64,000 bases of DNA from Rattus norvegicus (lineage: Eukaryota; Chordata; Mammalia; Rodentia; Muridae), in contig NC_086023.1 of the NCBI RefSeq assembly GCF_036323735.1, positions 15,921,501-15,985,500 of the forward strand, given 5' to 3'. Below, piece by piece: positions 48,406 through 58,390 of the stretch (within the stretch, counting starts at the first letter, position 1; the number at the start of each line of letters is the position of its first letter). The position numbers were made by a program, and so were the translations under genes. The notes beneath the pieces were generated by a model. That model was not told where the DNA came from. It saw only the letters and a program-made list of their open reading frames with translations, and made no database searches.

Positions 48406-48586
48406 GGACTGCCTGGTATGGCCTCAGTGGGAGAGGATGCATCAAGTCCTGGAGAGATTTGAGGCACTAGGGAGAGAGGGAAGCTTGGTCAGTGTCTGGA
48501 AAATCCTCTTAGGGATAAGAGTGCTGAGGAATGGAGTGAAGAATTATGGGAAGGGGGACCAGGAAGGGAGGCCATGGCTGATTTGT

Positions 48587-48622
48587 AAACAAACAAACAA
48601 ACAAACAAACAAACAAACAAAC
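48587..48622. repeat. (AAAC)n tail of the Lx L1
   Basis: Nine AAAC units at the 3' end of the L1 3'UTR. Confidence 0.95.
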
Positions 48623-49004
48623 AGTACAAATCCAGCCCACAAATGCCATGCTCCTGAGACCCATGACTCCTTGGGGTGAGAAGAACTGGACCTGAAAACA
48701 AAGCCCTGGCTCTAAGCCATGACTGGCTCAGCAAATCTGGTTTTGAGAAGCTGTGTTCCTTCTCTGTATATCAGGTCATGAAAGAAAAGCCTCAGTAGCT
48801 CTTCTTCTCAATAGTTATGCATGAAACAAAATTAAAGGTGATATTTGTTTTTATCGATTATATACATGTCACATACTCTTTCTCCTCAGCAGGGAAGGTT
48901 ACTTGAGTACATAAGAGTATAGTTGATACTTCATTCCTAGATTTTCAAAACTGTCATTCTAAAACTGAACAATGTAAAGATTTGAAGAAACACACCTTTT
49001 TTTT
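48623..49004. other. Unique DNA, ending in the T-run of an older L1
   Basis: No gene seen. The T-run at 48997-49004 is best read as the antisense poly(A) of the older L1 whose body resumes at 55833. Confidence 0.6.
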
Positions 49005-49018
49005 AGATATATTTCTTT
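49005..49018. repeat. TSD of the full-length L1, left
   Basis: AGATATATTTCTTT, identical to 55833-55846. It is itself part of the older L1's 3' terminus. Confidence 0.88.
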
Positions 49019-49175
49019 TTTATTATTTTGCATCTTTTAAAAAATATTTTCCCTTTAATTTAAATTTAAATTTTTAAAAATTTTTTCTTTAGATATAATT
49101 ACTAGAATAAAATAAATACATACAAAAACACATTAATTCAGTATCGTGTGTCTTTTTAAAAATACATATATCTTT
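49019..49175 (-). other. Putative 3'-transduced sequence of the full-length L1
   Basis: Between the TSD (49005-49018) and the L1's own 3' tail (T-rich, about 49172-49195) lie about 157 bp that match neither the L1 nor the older L1 target. On the minus strand the order is L1 3'UTR, first A-rich tail, AT-rich foreign sequence, second A-rich tail ('gcaaaataataaaaaa'), TSD. This is the layout of a 3' transduction, where read-through RNA is copied with flanking source-locus DNA. The donor locus is not in this window. Confidence 0.65.
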
Positions 49176-49901
49176 TTTTTCTTTTTATTATTATTAACTT
49201 GAGAATTTCTTGTATACATTTCGAGTGTTATTCCCTTTTGCGGTTTCCGGGCAAACATACCCTCCCCCCTCCCCTTGTTTATGGGTGCTCCCCTCCCCAT
49301 CCTCCCCCCATTGCCGCCCTCCCCCCAAGAGTCTAGTTCACTGGGGGTTCAGTCTTAGCAGGACCCTGGGCTTCCCCTTCCACTGGTGCTCTTATTAGGA
49401 TATTCAATGCTACCAATGAGGTTAGAGTCCAGGGTCAGTCCATGTATAGTCTTTCGGTAGTGGCTTAGTCCCTGGAGCTCTGGTTGCTTGGCATTGTTGT
49501 ACATACGGGGTCTCAAGCCCCTTCAAGCTCTTCCAGTTCTTTCTCTGATTCCTTCAACGGGGGTCCATTTCTCAGTTCAGTGGTTTGCTGCTGGCATTCG
49601 CCACTGTATTTGCTGTATTCTGGCTGTGTCTCACAGGAGCGATCTACATCCGGCTCCTGTCGGTCTGCACTTCTTTGCTTCATCCATCTTGTCTAATTGG
49701 ATGGCTGTATATGTGTGGGCCACATGTGGGGCAGGCTCTGAATGGGTGTTCCTTCTGTGTCTGTTTTAATCTTTGCCTCTTTATTCCCTGCCAAGGGTAT
49801 TCTTGTTCCCCTTTTAAAGAAGGAGTGAAGCATTCACATTTTGATCATCTGTCTTGAGTTTCATTTGTTTCTAGGCACCTAGGGTAATTCAAGCATTTGG
49901 G

Positions 49902-52900
49902 CTAATAGCCACTTATCAATGAGTGCATACCATGTGTGTTTTTCTGTGATTGGGATACCTCACTCAGGATGATATTTTCCTGTTCCAACCATTTGCCTAC
50001 GAATTTCATAAGGTCATTGTTTTTGATAGCTGAGTAATATTCCATTGTGTAGATGTACCACATTTTCTGTATCCATTCCTCTGTTGAAGGGCATCTGGGT
50101 TCTTTCCAGCTTCTGGCTATTATAAATGAGGCTGCGATGAACATAGTGGAGCACGTGTCTTTTTTATAGGTTGTGGCATCTTTTGGGTATATGCCCAAGA
50201 GAGGTATAGCTGGATCCTCAGGCAGTTCAATGTCCAATTTTCTGAGGAACCTCCAGACTGATTTCCAGAATGGTTGTACCAGTGTGCAACCCCACCAACA
50301 ATGGAGGAGTGTTCCTCTTTCTCCGCATCCTTGTCAGCATCTGCTGTCACCTGGGTTTTTGATCTTAGCCATTCTCACTGGTGTGAGGTGAGATCTCAGG
50401 GTTGTTTTGATTTGCATTTCCCTTATGACTACAGATGTTGAACATTTCTTTAGGTGTTTCTCAGCCATTCGGCATTTCTCAGCTGTGAATTCTTTGTTTA
50501 GCTCTGAACCCCATTTTTTAATAGGGTTATTTGTCTCCCTGCGGTCTAACTTCTTGAGTTCTTTGTATATTTTGGATATAAGGCCTCTATCTCTTGTAGG
50601 ATTGGTAAAGATCTTTTCCCAGTCTGTTGGTTGCCATTTTGTCCTAACCTCAGTGTCCTTTGCCTTACAGAAGCTTTGCAGTTTTATGAGATCCCATTTG
50701 TCGATTCTTGATCTTACAGCATAAGCCATTGGTGTTTTGTTCAGGAAACTTTTTCCAGTGCCCATGTGTTCCAGATGCTTCCCTAGTTTTTCTTCTATTA
50801 GTTTGAGTGTATCTGGTATGATGTGGAGGTCCTTGATCCAGTTGGACTTAAGCTTTGTACAGGGTGATTAGCATGGATCGATCTGCATTCTTCTACATGG
50901 TGACCTCCAGTTGAACCAGCACCATTTGCTGAAAATGCTATCTTTTTTCCATTGGATGGTTTTGGCTCCTTTGTCAAAAATCAAGTGACCATAGGTGTGT
51001 GGGTTCATTTTTGGGTCTTCAATTCTGTTCCATTGGTCTACCTGTCTGTCTCTGTACCAATACCATGCAGTTTTTATCACTATTGCTCTGTAATACTGCT
51101 TGAGTTCAGGGATAGTGATTCACCCTGAAGTCCTTTTATAGTTGAGGATAGTTTTAGCTATCCTGGGTTTTTTGTTATTCCAGATGTATTTGCAAATTGT
51201 TCTGTCTAACACTTTGAAGAATTGGATTGGTATTTTGATGGGGATTGCTTTGAATCTGTAGATCGCTTTTGGTAAAATGGCCATTTTTAATATATTATTC
51301 CTGCCAATCCATGAGCATGGGAGATCTTTCCATCTTCTGAGGTCTTCTTCAATTTCTTTCTTCAGAGTCTTGAAGTTCTTATTGTACAGATCTTTTACTT
51401 GCTTGGTTAAAGTCACACCGAGGTACTTTATATTATTTGGGTCTATTATGAAGGGTGTCATTTCCCTAATTTCTTTCTTGGCTTGTTTCTATTTAGAGGA
51501 AGGCTACTGATTTATTTGAGTTAATTTTATACACAGCCACTTTGCTGAAGTTGTTTATCAGATTTAATAGTTCTCTGGTGGAACTTTTGGGATCACTTAA
51601 ATATACTATCATATCATCTGCAAATAGTGGTATTTTGACTTCTTCTTTTCTGATCTCTATCCCCTTGACCTCCTTTTGTTGTCTGATTGCTCTGGCTAGA
51701 ACTTCAAGAACTATATTGAATAAGTAGGGAGAGAGTGGGCAGCCTTGTCTAGTCCCTGATTTTAGTGGTATTGCTTCAAGTTTCTCTCCATTTAGTTTAA
51801 TGTTAGCAACTGGTTTGCTGTATACGGCTTTTACTATGTTTAAGTATGGGCCTTGAATTCCTATTCTATCCAGGACTTTTATCATGAAGGGGTGTTGAAT
51901 TTTGTCAAATGCTTTCTCAGCATCTAATGAAATAATCATGTGGTTCTGTTCTTTCAGTTTGTTTATATAATGGATCACATTGATGGTTTTCCGTATATTA
52001 AACCATCCCTGCATGCCTGGGATGAAGCCTACTTGATCACGGTGGATGATTGTTTTGATGTGCTCTTGAATTCGGTTTGCCAGAATTTTATTGAGTATTT
52101 TTGCGTCGATATTCATAAGGGAAATTGGTCTGAAGTTCTCTTTCTTTGTTGGGTCTTTGTGTGGTTTAGGTATAAGAGTAATTGTGGCTTCGTAGAACGA
52201 ATTCGGTAGGGCTCCATCTGTTTCAATTTTGTGGAATAGTTTGGATAGTATTGGTATGAGGTCTTCTATGAAGGTCTGATAGAATTCTGCACTAAACCCA
52301 TCTGGACCTGGGCTCTTTTTGGTTGGGAGACCTTTAATGACTGCTTCTATTTCCTTAGGAGTTATGGGGTTGTTTAACTGGTTTATCTGTTCCTGATTTA
52401 ACTTTGGTACCTGGTATCTGTCTAGGAAATTGTCCATTTCCTGCAGATTTTCAAGTTTTGTGAATATAGGCTTTTATAGTAAGATCTCATGATTTTTTGA
52501 ATTTCCTCTGAATCTGTAGTTATGTCTCCCTTTTCATCTCTGATTTTGTTAATTTGGACACACTCTCTGTGTCCTCTCGTTAGTCTGGTTAAGGGTTTAT
52601 CTATCTTGTTGATTTTCTCAAAGAACCAACTTTTGGTTCTGTTGATTCTTTCTATGGTCCTTTTTGTTTCTACTTGGTTGATTTCAGCTCTGAGTTTGAT
52701 TATTTCCTGCCTTCTACTCCTCCTGGGTGTATTTGCTTCTTTTTGTTCTAGAGCTTTTAGGTGTGCTGAACAGCTGCTCACATATGCTCTCTCCTGTTTC
52801 TTTCTGCAGACACTCAGCGCTATGAGTTTTCCTCTTAGCACAGCTTTCATTGTGTCCCAAAAGTTTGGGTATGTTGTACCTTCATTTTCATTAAATTCTA

Positions 52901-53740
52901 AAAAGTTTTTAATTTCTTTCTTTATTGCTTCCTTGAGGTTATCATTGAGTAGAGCATTGTTCAATTTCCACGTACATGTGGGCATTCTTCCCTTATTGTT
53001 ATTGAAGACCAGTTTTAGGCAGTGGTGGTCCGATAGCACGCATGGGATTAGTTCTATCTTTCTGTACCTGTGAGGCCCGTTTTTTGACCAATTATATTGT
53101 CAATTTTGGAGAAAGTACCATGAGGAGCTGAGAAGAAGGCAAATCCTTTTGCTTTAGGATAGAATGTTCTATAAATATCTGTTTAAGTCCATTTGGCTCA
53201 TGACTTCTCTTAGTCTATATGCGTCTCTGTTTAATTTCTGTTTCCATGATCTTTCCATTGATGAGAGTGGGGTGTTGAAATCTCCTACTACTATTGTGTG
53301 AGGTGCAATGTGTGTTTTGAGCTTTAGTAAGGTTTTTTTTTTTTTTTGTATGTAGGTGCCCTTGTATTGGGGCATAGATATTTAGGATTGAGAGTTCATC
53401 TTGGTGGATTTTTCCTTTGATGAATATGAAGTGTCCTTCCTTATCTTTTTTGATGAGTTTTAGTTGAAAATTGAATTTATTTGATATTAGAATGGCTACT
53501 CCAGCTTGCTTCTTCAGACCATTTGCTTGGAAAGTTGTTTTCCAGCCTTTCACTCTGAGGTAGTGTCTGTCTTTGTCTCTGATGTGTGTTCCCCGTAGGC
53601 AGCAGAATGCAGGGTCCTCGTTGCGTATCCAGTTTGGTAATCTATGTCTTTTTAATTGGGGAGATGAGGCCACTGATGTTGAAAGATATTAAGGAATAGT
53701 GATTATTGCTTCCTGTTATATTCATATTTGGATGTGAGGT
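49902..53740 (-). pseudogene. L1 ORF2 (endonuclease/RT) pseudogene
   Basis: ORF2p would nick DNA and reverse-transcribe L1 RNA. Endonuclease (about 53673-53000): the family motif QETHL reads RGTHI, losing the metal-binding Glu. A long T-run at 53333-53347 disrupts the frame. RT (52437-51493, 314 codons open) keeps SLDAEKAFDKI, RQGCPLSP and FADDMIVY at codons 170-180, 230-237 and 271-278. Downstream nonsense codons at 51120-51122, 50868-50870 and 50334-50336 (a Trp in the C-terminal Cys-rich segment) are visible, with frameshifts near 51490, 52450 and 53080. The native stop is at 49902. Confidence 0.92.
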
Positions 53741-53784
53741 TATGTTTGTGTGCTTTTCTTCTCTTTGTTTTGTTGCCAAGACGA

Positions 53785-54811
53785 TTAGTTTCTTGCTTCT
53801 TCTAGGGTATAGCTTGCCTCCTTATGTTGGGCTTTACCATTTATTATCCTTTGTAGTGCTGGATTTGTAGAAAGATATTGTGTAAATTTGGTTTTGTCAT
53901 GGAATATCTTGGTTTCTCCATCTATGTTAATTGAGAGTTTTGCTGGATACAGTAACCTGGGCTGGCATTTGTGTTCTCTTAGGGTCTGTATGACATCTGT
54001 CTAGGATCTTCTGGCTTTCATAGTTTCTGGAGAAAATCTGGTGTGATTTTGATAGGTCTGCCTTTATGTTACTTGACCTTTTTCCCTTACTGCTTTTAAT
54101 ATTCTTTCTTTATTTTGTGCGTTTTGTGTGTCTGTTCTGGTCCAATGTATTTGGAGTTCTGTAGGCTTCTTGTATGCCTATAGGTATCTCTTTTTTTAGG
54201 TTAGGGAAGTTTACTTCTATGATTTTGTTGAAGATATTTATTTGCCCTTTGAGCGGGGAGTCTTCACTCTCTTCTATACCTATTATCCTTAGGTTTGATC
54301 TTCTCATTGAGTCCTGGATTTCCTGTATGTTTTGGACCAGTAGCTTTTTCCGCTTTACATTATCTTTGACAGTTGAGTCAATGATTTCTATGGAATCTTC
54401 TGCTCCTGAGATTCTCTCTTCCATCTCTTGTATTCTGTTGGTGAAGCTCGTATCTACAGCTCCTTGTCTCTTCTTTTGTTTTTCTATATCCCGGGTTGTT
54501 TCCATGTGTTCTTTCTTGATTGCTTCTATTTCCATTTTTAATTCCTTCAAATGTTTGATTGTGTTTTCCTGGAATTCTTTCAGGGATTTTTCTGATTCCT
54601 CTCTGTAGGCTTCTACTTCTTCTCTAAGGGATTTCTTCATGTCCTTCTTGAAGTCCTCCAGTATCATGATCAAGTATGATTTTGAGACTAGATCTTGCTT
54701 TTCTGGTGTGTTTGGATATTCTGTGTTTGCTTTATTGGGAGAATTGGGCTCCGATGTTGCCATGTAGTCTTGGTTTCTGTTGCTTGGGTTCCTGCGCTTG
54801 CCTCTCGCCAT
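53785..54811 (-). pseudogene. L1 ORF1 (RNA-binding chaperone) pseudogene
   Basis: The usual start is the ATG at 54809-54811 (MARGKRRN); an in-frame upstream ATG extends the frame to 54859. Coiled-coil codons follow (KSLREEVEAYREESEKS), then the start of the RRM (SNLRIIGIEES). The frame is lost near 54110, where sequence of the RRM/C-terminal domain junction is missing relative to other copies; the C-terminal domain continues in another frame to the native stop at 53785-53787. The product would lack the C-terminal RNA-binding half. It carries only one of the 22-codon coiled-coil units, whereas the copy at 45816 has two. Confidence 0.9.
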
Positions 54812-55832
54812 CAGATTATCTCTAGTGTTACTTTGTTCTGCTATTTCTGACAGTGGCAAGACTCTCCTATAAGCCTGTGTGTCAGGAGTGCTGTAGATCT
54901 GTTTTCCTGTTTTCTTTCAGCCAGTTATGGGGTCAGAGTGTTCTGCTTTCGGGCGTGTAGTTTTTCCTATCTACCTGTCTTCACCTGTTCTTGTGGACCT
55001 GTGTCTGGAGTTCACCAGCAGCTCACTTGCAGCAGAAAAGGTGGTCTTACCTGTGGTCCTGAGGCTCAAGTTTGCTCGTGGGGTGTTTTCCTCTGGCGTC
55101 AGAGATGTGTGCAGAGTGCAGTCTCTTCTGGTTTCCCAGGCATGTCTGCCTCTCTGAAGGTTTAACTCTCCCTCCCATGGGATTTGGGTGCAGAGAACGG
55201 TTTATCTGGTAGCTCCCTTCAGGTTATGGCGGCCTCTCAGGTGCAGTGGTCCTGCTGCTCTTGGGCCCTCCCCCACGGGAACCCAGAGGCCTCATACAGT
55301 TTCCTCTTGGGCCGGGGATGTGGGCAGGGGTGGGCAGTGTTGGTGGTCTCTTCCGCTCTGCAGCTTCAGGACTGCCCACCTAACCAGGCGGTGAGGTCTC
55401 TCTCCCACGGGGTTTGGGAGGAAAGAGCTGCTGCGGGCCGGGATCCGCGGGTTTGGGACTCCCCGTAAACAGCGGAAGTGCCGGGTCCTAGAGGAATTTT
55501 GCCTCTGTGTGTCCTGAGTTCACCAAGCAGGTGTCTTGCAGCAGAAAAGTTGGTCTTACCTGTGGTCCTGAGGCACAAGTTTGCCCGTGGGGTGCTGCCT
55601 AGGAGCTCTTCGCGGCGTCAGCAACCAGGAAGATCTGCACCGCCCTTTCCAGGAGCTTCCGTGCACCAGGGTTCCAGATGGCGTTTGATGTTTTCCTCTG
55701 GCATCAGAGATGTGTGCAGATTGAAGTCTCTTCTGGTTTCCCAGCCATGTCTGCCTCTCTGAAGGTTTAGCTCTCCCTCCCATGGAATTTGGGTTTATCC
55801 GGTAGCTCCCTTCAGGTTATGGCGGTGTCTCC
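54812..55832 (-). promoter_or_regulatory. L1 5'UTR with tandem promoter monomers
   Basis: The block 'ggtagctcccttcaggttatggcgg' type text occurs at 55208 and again at 55801, a period of 593 bp, so the 5'UTR is one full monomer plus part of a second. The inner unit lacks about 85 bp that the outer has (around 55590-55690). GC content is far above the surroundings. Mouse and rat L1 promoters are known to be built from tandem monomers. A consensus splice donor (CAG/GTAAGA, minus strand) recurs at 55045-55054 and 55554-55563. Confidence 0.8.
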
Positions 55833-55846
55833 AGATATATTTCTTT
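55833..55846. repeat. TSD of the full-length L1, right
   Basis: AGATATATTTCTTT, identical to 49005-49018; older L1 3'-end sequence ('acttacatttcaaatgtt') follows directly. Confidence 0.88.
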
Positions 55847-58390
55847 ACTTACATTTCAAATGTTATTCCCGTTCCTGGCTTCCTGTCCTTAAGTCCCCAT
55901 CCGCTCCCCCTCCCCCATATGGGTGTTCTCCCCATTCACCCCCCTTAACGCAACCCCCCCGACATTCCCCTGCACTGGGGATCCAACCTTGTCAGGACCA
56001 AGGGCTTCCCTTTCCATTGGTGCCCCAAAAGGCTATTCTCTGCTACATATGCAGTTGGAGACGTGGGTCAGTCCATGTATAGTCTTTCAGTAGTGGTTTA
56101 GTCCCTGGAAGCTCTGGTTGCTTGGCATTGTTGTTCTTATGGGGTTGCAAGCTCCTTCAGCTCTTTCAAACCTTCTTCTAATTCCCCCAAAGGGGACCCT
56201 GTTCTCAGGTCAGTGGCTTGCTGCTAATATTGACCTCTGTATTGGACATGCTCTGGTTGTGTCTCTCAGGAGAGATCTATATTCAGTCCCTTTCAGCATG
56301 CACTTTTTCGCTTCATCATTTTTATCTAGTTTGGGTGGCTGTATATACATGGGCTATATGAGCCACATGTGGGACAGGCTCTGAATGGCCGTTCCTTCAG
56401 TCGCTGCTCTAAATTTTGCTTCCATATCCGCTCCTATGGATATTTTTTCCCCTTTTAATAAGGAGTGGGAGTATCAGCATTGTGGCTTCATAGAAAGAAT
56501 TTGGTAGTACTTCTTCTGTTTCTATTTTGTAGAATAGTTTAGACAGTATTGGTATGAGTTCTTCTATGAAGGTCTGATAGAATTCTTCACTAAACCCATC
56601 TGGTCCTGGACTCTTTTTGGTTGGGAGTCTTTTAATGACTGCTTCTATTTCTTTAGGAATTATGGGGTTGTTAAGATGGTTTATTTGTTCCCTATTTAAC
56701 TTTGGTACCTGGTATCTATCTAGAAAATTGTCCATTTCCTCCAGATTTTCCAGTTTCTTGAATATAGGCTTTTCTAATATGATCCGATTTTTTTTTAAAT
56801 TTCCTTAGATTCTGTTGTTATGTCTCCCTTTTCATTACCGATTTTGTGAATTTGGATTCACTCTATGTGACTGATGGTTAGTCTGGCTAAGGGTTTATCT
56901 ATCTTGTTGATTTTCTCAACGAATCAGCTCCTGGTTTTGTTGATTCTTTGTATAGTCCTTTTCATTTCTGCTTGGTTGATTTCAGCTCTGAGATTGATTA
57001 TTTCCTGACCTCTACTCCTCTACACCTATTTGCTTCTTTCTCTTCCAGAGCTATCAGGTGTGCTGGCAATCTGCTCGTGTATGCTCTCTCTAGATTCTTT
57101 TTGGAGACACTCAGAGCTATGAGTTTTCCTCTTAGCACAGTTTTCATTGTGTCCCATATGTTTGGGTATCTTGTATCTTCATTTTCATTAAATTCTAAGA
57201 AGCCTTTAATTTCTTGCTTTATTTCTCCCTTTACCAAGTTGTCATTGAATAGAGCATTGTTCAACTTCCATGTATATGTGAGCTTTCTTTCGTTATTGTT
57301 GTTATTGAAGATCAGTCGTAGTCCGTGGGGATCTGATAGGATGCATAGGATTATTTCTATCTTTCTGTACCTCTTCCTGTACCTATTGAGACCTGTTTTG
57401 TGACCAATAATGTGGTAAATTTTGGAAAAGTTACCATGAGGTGATGAGAAGAAGGTTTATCCTTTTGTTTTATGATGGAATGTTCTATAGATATCTGTTA
57501 AATCCATTTGGTTCATAACTTTTGCTAGTTTCTCTATATCTCTGATTAATTTTTGTTTCCATGATCTGTCCATTGATGAGAGTGGGGTGTTGAAATCTGC
57601 TACTCTTATTGTGTGAGGTGTAATGTGTGCTTTGAGTTTTAGTAAGGTTTCTTTTATGAATGCAGGTGCCCTTTAATTTGGAGCATAGATGTTTAGGATT
57701 GAGAGTTCATCTTGGCTGATTTTTACCTTGATGAATATGAAGTTTCCTTACTTATCTTTTTTAATGACGTTTGGTTGAAAGTCAATTTTATTCACTGATA
57801 GAATGGCAACCCAACTTGTTTCTTTGGGCCATTTGCTTGGAAAGTTGTCTTCTAGCCATTTACTCTGAGGTAATGTCTGTCTTTGTCTCTGAGGTGTGTT
57901 TCCTACATGTAGCAAAATTCTGGGTCCTCTTTACATATCCAGTCTGTTTGTCTATGTCTTTTTATTGGGCAATTGAGTCCATTAATGTTGAGAGATATTA
58001 AGGAATAGTGATTGTCGCTTCCTGTTATTTTAGTTGTTAGAGGTGGAATTATGTTCGTGTGTCTCTCTTTTTGTTTTGTTCAAAGGAGATTATGTTCTTG
58101 CTTTCTGTACAGTGTAGTTTCTCTCATTCTTTGGAGTTTTCCATCTATTTTGGTAGGGCTGGATTTGTAGAAAGATATTGTATAAATTTGGTTTTGTCAT
58201 GGAATATCTTGGTTTTTCCATCTATGTTATTTGAGAGTTTTGCTGGATACAGTACTTTGGGCTGGCATTTATGTTCTCTTAGGGTCTGTATGACATCTGT
58301 CCAGGATCTTCTGGCTTTCATAGTCTCTGGTGAGATGTCTGGTGTAATTCTTATAGGTCTACCTTTATATGTCACTTGACCTTTTTCCCT
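55833..58390 (-). mobile_element. Older L1, internally deleted and 5'-truncated
   Basis: On the plus strand: antisense 3'UTR with C-rich block (55847 to about 56465), then an abrupt jump into the N-terminal RT region (about 56480; MDNFLDRYQVPKLNREQ is coded at 56735 downward), the endonuclease region (to about 57960), and the ORF1 C-terminal domain (58375-58145, GRPIRITPDISPETMKARRSW region), ending near 58390. About 2.7 kb of ORF2 (most of RT and the C-terminus) is missing. Its poly(A), as T-run 48997-49004, was separated from the body by the younger L1. Stops throughout. Confidence 0.85.

Larger units (their letters stand above)
47600..48622 (+). mobile_element. Lx-type L1 3'UTR with expanded (TA)n and (AAAC)n tail
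   Basis: Landmarks: 'gactgcagggacaaaaatgg', 'gggagacactaaggcctg', 'taggagcctagcatctctg', 'gaccactatggttcag', and after the (TA)n tract 'tggcctcagtgggagagg'. The 3' end is an (AAAC)n tail at 48587-48622. The (TA)n at 48292-48403 sits where related 3'UTRs have none that I recall. 5' truncated, no TSD found. Confidence 0.8.
49019..55832 (-). mobile_element. Full-length rat L1, inactive, with 14-bp TSD
   Basis: On the minus strand: 5'UTR with tandem monomer (55832-54812), ORF1 (54811-53785), a short spacer, ORF2 (about 53740-49902), 3'UTR with G-rich block (49901 to about 49196), tail, and the putative transduced segment. Length without the transduction is about 6.65 kb, full length for rat L1. 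It inserted into the last bases of an older L1 of the same orientation. ORF1 and ORF2 carry frameshifts and stops, so it cannot move on its own. Confidence 0.93.

Noticed and set aside
48146..48679. Ile-Tyr-rich ORFs on both strands
   Set aside because: Frames through the (TA)n tract in an L1 3'UTR.
52522..53073. 183-codon plus-strand ORF
   Set aside because: It lies antisense to L1 ORF2; long shadow frames are common there and the protein has no known domain.
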